From NCBI GenBank assembly GCA_937890045.1, contig CALBXV010000327.1, positions 1 to 6,758 on the forward strand: 6,758 nt of DNA, in the 5' to 3' direction. The translations under genes and the position numbers were made by a program. Shown in pieces: positions 1 to 4,800 of the stretch. This DNA comes from an uncultured archaeon (GTDB lineage: Archaea > Thermoproteota > Nitrososphaeria > Nitrososphaerales > CALBXV01). Under the pieces are notes generated by a model. That model worked only from the letters and a program-made list of their open reading frames with translations, made no database searches and was not told the DNA's origin. Position 1 is the stretch's first letter. Each line of letters opens with the position of its first letter.

Positions 1-1
1 T

Positions 2-715
2 TCTGGTGGAACTTGGTATAGTGGAAGTGGGTATGAAGCATCACAGTCATTTACAAATGAGCCAGCAGATTTAAGAATGGATGTAACAGATATTGTTTGG
101 AGATGGTTACATAGCACAGTTCCAAATGAAGGTTTTATGTTAAAGAGAAGTGGTAGTATTGGTAATACAGATTCAAATGTTGATGAAGGAAATACTACAA
201 GATTGGGACAGTTTAGTTTCTTTTCTCGTGAAACTAATACAATATATCCACCAAAATTAGAAGTAGTTTGGGATGATTCAAAGTGGACAACTGGTTCTTT
301 ATCAGCACTTTCTTCTGATAATTTAGAAGATATGACTCTTTATATGAAAGGATTACGAGAAAAATATAAAGAAAGTTCAAAGGTAAAATTTAGAGTAGTC
401 GGTAGAGAAAGATATCCCGAAAAAACATTTTCAACTACGGGATATAGTACTGGATATTTAACAGTAAAAACTTTACCAAGTGGGAGTACTTATTATCAAA
501 TTAAAGATGCTTACACAGAAGATGTTGTAGTACCTTTCGGGAGTGGTTCAAAGGTAAGTTGTGATTCAACTGGAAATTATTTTAATTTTTGGATGAATGG
601 ATTACAGTCTGAAAGATTTTATAGAATAAATTATAAAATAATAAGTGGTAGTGGAACTGCAGATGAAACTGTAACATATTTTGATGAGAAACATTCGTTT
701 AAAGTAGTGAGATAA
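2..715 (+). CDS. DNRLRE-domain phage structural protein, 5' end missing
   Basis: The frame is open from base 2 to the TAA at 713-715, giving 237 residues of a protein that begins upstream. The ATG at 77 is an internal Met: the same domain already runs through the codons before it (GSGYEASQSFTNEPADLRMDV). The first ~85 residues look like the C-terminal part of a DNRLRE (CBM96-like) beta-sandwich: a DVTDIVWRWL segment, then PNEGFMLK, then FSRETNTIYPPKLEVVW, matching the family pattern 'DVT..V..W...N.GF.LK....FYS.E....P.LEV.W'. The remaining part (about 362-712) is a second beta-rich region with KVKFRVVGRERYP, YYQIKDAYTEDVV and a C-terminal FKVVR. From memory, this resembles C-terminal domains of uncharacterised marine phage virion proteins. 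It sits 3 bases before the next gene, so the two are probably co-transcribed. A virion or fibre-associated role, possibly glycan binding, is inferred. No catalytic motif is visible. Confidence 0.8.
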   Translation, partial: SGGTWYSGSGYEASQSFTNEPADLRMDVTDIVWRWLHSTVPNEGFMLKRSGSIGNTDSNVDEGNTTRLGQFSFFSRETNTIYPPKLEVVWDDSKWTTGSLSALSSDNLEDMTLYMKGLREKYKESSKVKFRVVGRERYPEKTFSTTGYSTGYLTVKTLPSGSTYYQIKDAYTEDVVVPFGSGSKVSCDSTGNYFNFWMNGLQSERFYRINYKIISGSGTADETVTYFDEKHSFKVVR

Positions 716-718
716 AAA

Positions 719-1036
719 ATGCCATATACAAAAGAAGAACTTGAAAACCTTCAATTTTATCAGGAAATTGCACGAGCTGATGAAGTTAAATATTTACAAA
801 TGATTCAAAAAAGAATTGAATCGGGAAATACGTCAGGAGAAGTTTTACGGGATCCAAATACAGGATATATAATTTGTTTTGAAAGAATAATTCCAGGACA
901 AGGAATTGGTGACGCACTAGAGAGTTATAATAAAGATGGTTTACATACTATTGAACTCCCTGAAAATGAATATTTTGATTATCTAGAAGGTGAAGAACTT
1001 AATAACATAATAGAAAGAGAATTTACGGAATACTAA
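719..1036 (+). CDS. Small acidic hypothetical protein (105 aa)
   Basis: A complete ORF from ATG 719 to TAA 1034-1036. It starts 3 bases after the preceding stop and its stop shares one base with the next start (TAATG), so it lies in the same transcription unit. I do not recognise the family. The protein is strongly acidic, with about 23 Asp/Glu against 9 Lys/Arg, and has no signal peptide or membrane segment. The N-terminal ~35 residues (KEELENLQFYQEIARADEVKY and following) look helical. They are followed by a short stretch with Gly and Pro turns (RDPNTGYIICFERIIPGQG), and the C-terminus is again acidic and helix-prone (EYFDYLEGEELNNIIEREF). A weak purine-rich AGTGAG (707-712) precedes the start. 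Its place between two structural genes suggests an accessory or assembly role, as for small fibre-assembly proteins of other phages, but nothing in the sequence proves that. Confidence 0.8.
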   Translation: MPYTKEELENLQFYQEIARADEVKYLQMIQKRIESGNTSGEVLRDPNTGYIICFERIIPGQGIGDALESYNKDGLHTIELPENEYFDYLEGEELNNIIEREFTEY

Positions 1037-1038
1037 TG
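1034..1038 (+). other. Overlapping stop/start (TAATG), probable translational coupling
   Basis: The TAA of the small acidic gene overlaps the ATG of the giant gene by one base. Upstream of the ATG there is only a weak ACGGA (1025-1029) and a more distant GAAAGAGA (1013-1020), so ribosomes ending the small gene may re-initiate on the large one. Coupling is inferred from the layout. Confidence 0.55.
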
Positions 1039-1803
1039 GCTGAACTTAAATTATTTCCATCCGCTAAAAGTGGAAAATTATCAAGATTAAATCCAGAACA
1101 TTTAACTCAGATAGAGTTGAGTGGTGATTTAAAAGATGGTGATCCTGTAGCACCATTTGGATCTCTTAATGCTGATATAATTGAGTTTTGTTTATATGAT
1201 TTAGATGGTAATTATATTACTAGCTCTACAGTCAAGTCCCCATTTCCAGATACATTAGATGTAGGAGATTTTGTTAGAGGATCTGGATATAGATACGGAA
1301 CTTATAAAGTTGTATTTAACTTTTTAAGACGAATAGGTGGTACTGGTGATGTTATATTAGTAAAGCCTGATAAAACTATTTATAAAGGAAAATATTATAA
1401 TTTTGGCAGTAGTGTATATGCCGGTACAGAACTTAATCCTACCATTGACCCCGATACTGAAGAGACTATAGAACTTGGGGTGGAAGATGATTCACTTTAT
1501 TTACAAGATATATCTACAGATAGAACTGAATTAAGAATTCGTCCAAATCCAAACATAAATGATCCAGACGCCAATGAACGATTTAGGTTATTGGGGTATA
1601 CTTGTTTATGTCAGGCTGATATTAATGGAGAATCACCCCTAACATTTGATAATACTGGTAAAGTTGTTACAGTAAATTGGGTATTGAATGACGGACAAGA
1701 AGTATCATTAAATGAATTAATGAAAGGTGGAACTCTTATTATAAGAGATGCTTTTGTTATAGATTATGATGAAACTCCAGAAACTATATCAACATATATT
1801 CCA
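1036..1803 (+). other. N-terminal region of the giant protein, probable virion-attachment part
   Basis: Residues 1-256 contain no copy of the downstream repeats. They carry a GSGYRYGTYKVVFNFLRR stretch (82-99) and, after a variable part, YLQDISTDRTELRIRPNP (155-172). From memory, the combination of 'G.Y.V.YNFLR' followed by 'EIS.DRTE.R..P' is common at the start of long structural proteins of marine T4-like phages, where the N-terminus is shared and the C-terminus varies. A short second domain follows (about 194-255; VVTVNWVLNDGQEV and GTLIIRDAFVIDYDE). Attachment to the virion is inferred from position and that resemblance. Confidence 0.45.
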
Positions 1804-4800
1804 GATGTATTAAATACTCCTACTATAGCATCTAACAATTTAGTAACCAATGGTCATTTTAATTCTTTGACAGGTTCATTTGGTGATGGTGTTGTCGAAG
1901 AAAGTAATAGTAATCCAAAAAATGAAATAGTTGAATTTTCTAATCCAGGTCACAGTAAGTGGTGTTTAAGAACTACTCCAGATATCGCGGGTGGTGGAAC
2001 TAAAGATGTTAAATATCAAATGAATTTTGAGGTTATACCTGGTGAAACTTATGTATTGAGTTGTTGGGTATATCACGATGAAAATTGGAATGGTAGAACG
2101 GATGCACATTTTCATTCACGGGCATTTATTGATAATGTAAACGGCCCAACAATAACTGGGGTGGGAACTGTATTAGAAACAAAAGTTGTAGATGGTAATA
2201 CTTGGGAACGACAATATAGCCGTATAACTGTTCCAGAAACTGGAACTGGGAAATTAATTTGGTACTTAGGTTTTGGAATAGAAAAAGATGGTGGCCAAGT
2301 ATTTGACGGTTATAGATATTATACTGATTTACAATGTGAACCAGGTTCAGCCATATCACTTCCAACTCCTTATATATCAGAAGAAAGACTTGAAGACATT
2401 GAATCTCCTGTTACTGGACTTGTTAAATTTGTAGATGACAATACATTATCAGCAACACTTACGGGGGAAGATGCAGGATTTGTTGAGTTGATGTCATCTG
2501 ATAATGAAGATAGGGGAAGTGGTAAAATTACTATTAAAGATGCAATTGTTACAGATCAAACATTTGATATGCAAACTGATAGAACTATTGTTGATGAAAT
2601 TCCAACGGATAATGCTGATGCTTCAGTTGTTAGAGAAGGTGGTAATGAAACTGAATTTAATAAAAGTCCATTTCATGGTAACGTTCCAGATGATTCAACT
2701 GATTTAGAAATAACAATACAGACAAATGATATTTACAGATTAAATAAAGTAAATCCAGATGGTAATGAAGAAGAAATAGGAAGATATGATATACCCGTTG
2801 ATGTAACTGTAGTGGATGAAGTACCAGTAGAAACTTCAATGGCTCCAGAAGCTGTTTTAAATGAAGGTGAAGTTCATCAAAGTACATTTCATGGTGAAGC
2901 TCCAGATGATTCAACAGATTTACAAGTAACATTACATGCTAATGATATTTATCGGTTGATGCACATTAGGAATCCGTCAGATGAATGGTTACAGTTGCAA
3001 GCAGCAATAAAAACTACCGAGGAAATTGAAAGTGATAAAAGATATAAAATTATATCGACTGGAACAACCGATTTTACGGACATCGGTGCACCCCTTAATG
3101 CTCCAAATATTTCATTTGTAGCTACAGGAGAAGGTACTGGTACGGGTACAGTTCTTTTGCAAGAATCTGGAAACAGTTTAGCAGAATTTGATATGACTGT
3201 GGCCATGATGGCTACATTATCGGGCACTGACGCTCCCGAATTTGACCAATGGGCTCAACAATATTTAGAGGATCAAGACCCGGGGTTTGAAAATATGGTT
3301 GGTGAATATAATATTCCTGTAGAAGTTAGAGAAATTGATGATTTAGAAATAGTTAATGCTGGTGCCAATGAAATAAGAGAAAATCGTGATGAGGGAGAGT
3401 GGCATATTACAAAAAGTCCATATCATGGGGTAACAGAAAATAAAATTATATTACAAGTTGATGATAGATATGATTTATATAGACTCAGACCTAATGGACA
3501 AGAAATTCTTATTGGTTCACATGACAAATGGAAAGAATCAAAAGAATGGTCTTTAGATTCACTTCAGGAAGGTGATAGATTAAGAATTTATACTTATGAT
3601 CATGGTGGTGCAGAAGGTTTTGTTGCAAAGGTATATTTTAATAATCAAATATATAGGACAGGAGATCCAAGAGAAAAATTTAGAGATTCGGAAGGTGAAA
3701 ACGAAGGTAAGGTATCTATTCAATCGGATGGTATCTGGGATTGTACAGCATTTCAATGGCCACCTTTCAGTATTTTTGGTTGGTTCAAAGCTTGGGATCC
3801 AGCTTGGTGGGATATATCAGAGATATGGGGTTCAGAAGCACATTTACCGCTAAGAAAATCTACTTTTGCTAAAAAACATAAACAGTGGAAGAAAGTTATA
3901 CATCCAGAGTTAGAAGATTGTAGAGTAATATGGCCACGGTTTAGTTGGTTAAGAAGTATTAGATGGGAATGGGAACCTGGAGCTGGTGTACACACTAAAA
4001 TATGGAAACATTTCGATCCAGATTTGAATGTTCGTGCAGTTCATCCAAAAGGTTGGAGTGCAGGACAAACAAATTATGATTGGAATAATTCAGCAGCTTT
4101 TTCACATTGGAGAACTGGTTGGATAGGTCATCAGGCGAAATGGATTAATGGTGAAGGTCATAGTGGTGGTCCCGCTATGAAATTTATAGACCAAAATTCA
4201 ATATATCAAAATCCAAATCATCCAGGATATAACGGTAGATATTTTAATGAAGATGGAGAGAGAATTCCAGATCATACTGCTGATTATGGTTATGGTAATA
4301 AAAGTGGATATGGAAGTGCGGATCATTCAACTTCATTAAGACATCGTTGGCAAGGTATTAGTCAAACATTACCATTTAGTTTTCAATCTCAGGGAATACA
4401 ACATGGTGATAAAATTAAAATTTCTTGGTGGCAAAAATCTGATACAATAGGAAAGGGTGCATCTGTATATCTAAGATATTGGAAAGTAGGATCACCAGCT
4501 GATGGTAATTTTTGGGGATCATCTACCAAGTGGTTATATTTACCAAACGATGGAAATTTTGTTCCTGTAAAAAAGGATGGAGAATGGGAAAAGGCAGAAT
4601 ATATTTTTGAAGTTCCTATAGATTTTGATCTTGGAAGAATGGGTTCTTCAATTTATGGAGATGCGAATAAAGGTCCCATGATCCGTATAACTAGCTACCG
4701 AGCTCCTGAAGGAATTGTGTGGGTAAGTGATCCAAAAATTACATTAGTTACAGCAGCAGATAATCCAGAAGTAGTCAATACATATAATCTTGATGATTTT

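Larger units (their letters stand above)
3553..4758 (+). repeat. Composite module A (residues 840-1241), longest copy
   Basis: The first half has GAEGFVAKVYFNNQIYRTGD (AKV anchor at 864), then a Trp-rich stretch (901-1036, 18 Trp in 136 residues). The second half is a CBM4_9-like domain with WRTGWIGHQAKW (1025-1036), AMKFIDQNS (1047-1055), ISWWQKSDTIGKGA (near 1131), EWEKAEYIFEVPIDFDL, and APEGIVWVSDPKITLV at its end. It aligns with modules B and C, but the AKV anchor to the next AKV anchor is 413 residues, against 341 for B to C. Most of the excess is a ~33-residue insert after W901, about 20 residues between W1025 and W1131, and ~19 residues after that. Module A is the most diverged copy. 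Confidence 0.8.

Noticed and set aside
77..79. ATG at 77 as the start of the first gene
   Set aside because: The frame is open back to base 2 and the codons before 77 continue the same DNRLRE-like pattern, so the true start is upstream of the window.
3133..3150. GGTACTGGTACGGGTACA as a simple DNA repeat or regulatory element
   Set aside because: It encodes the Gly-Thr run of the GTGTGT protein motif, in frame, so coding explains it.
2504..3853. Second-frame + strand ORFs at 2504-2707 and 3596-3853
   Set aside because: Both are out-of-frame shadows of the giant gene with low-complexity translations and no supporting start signal.
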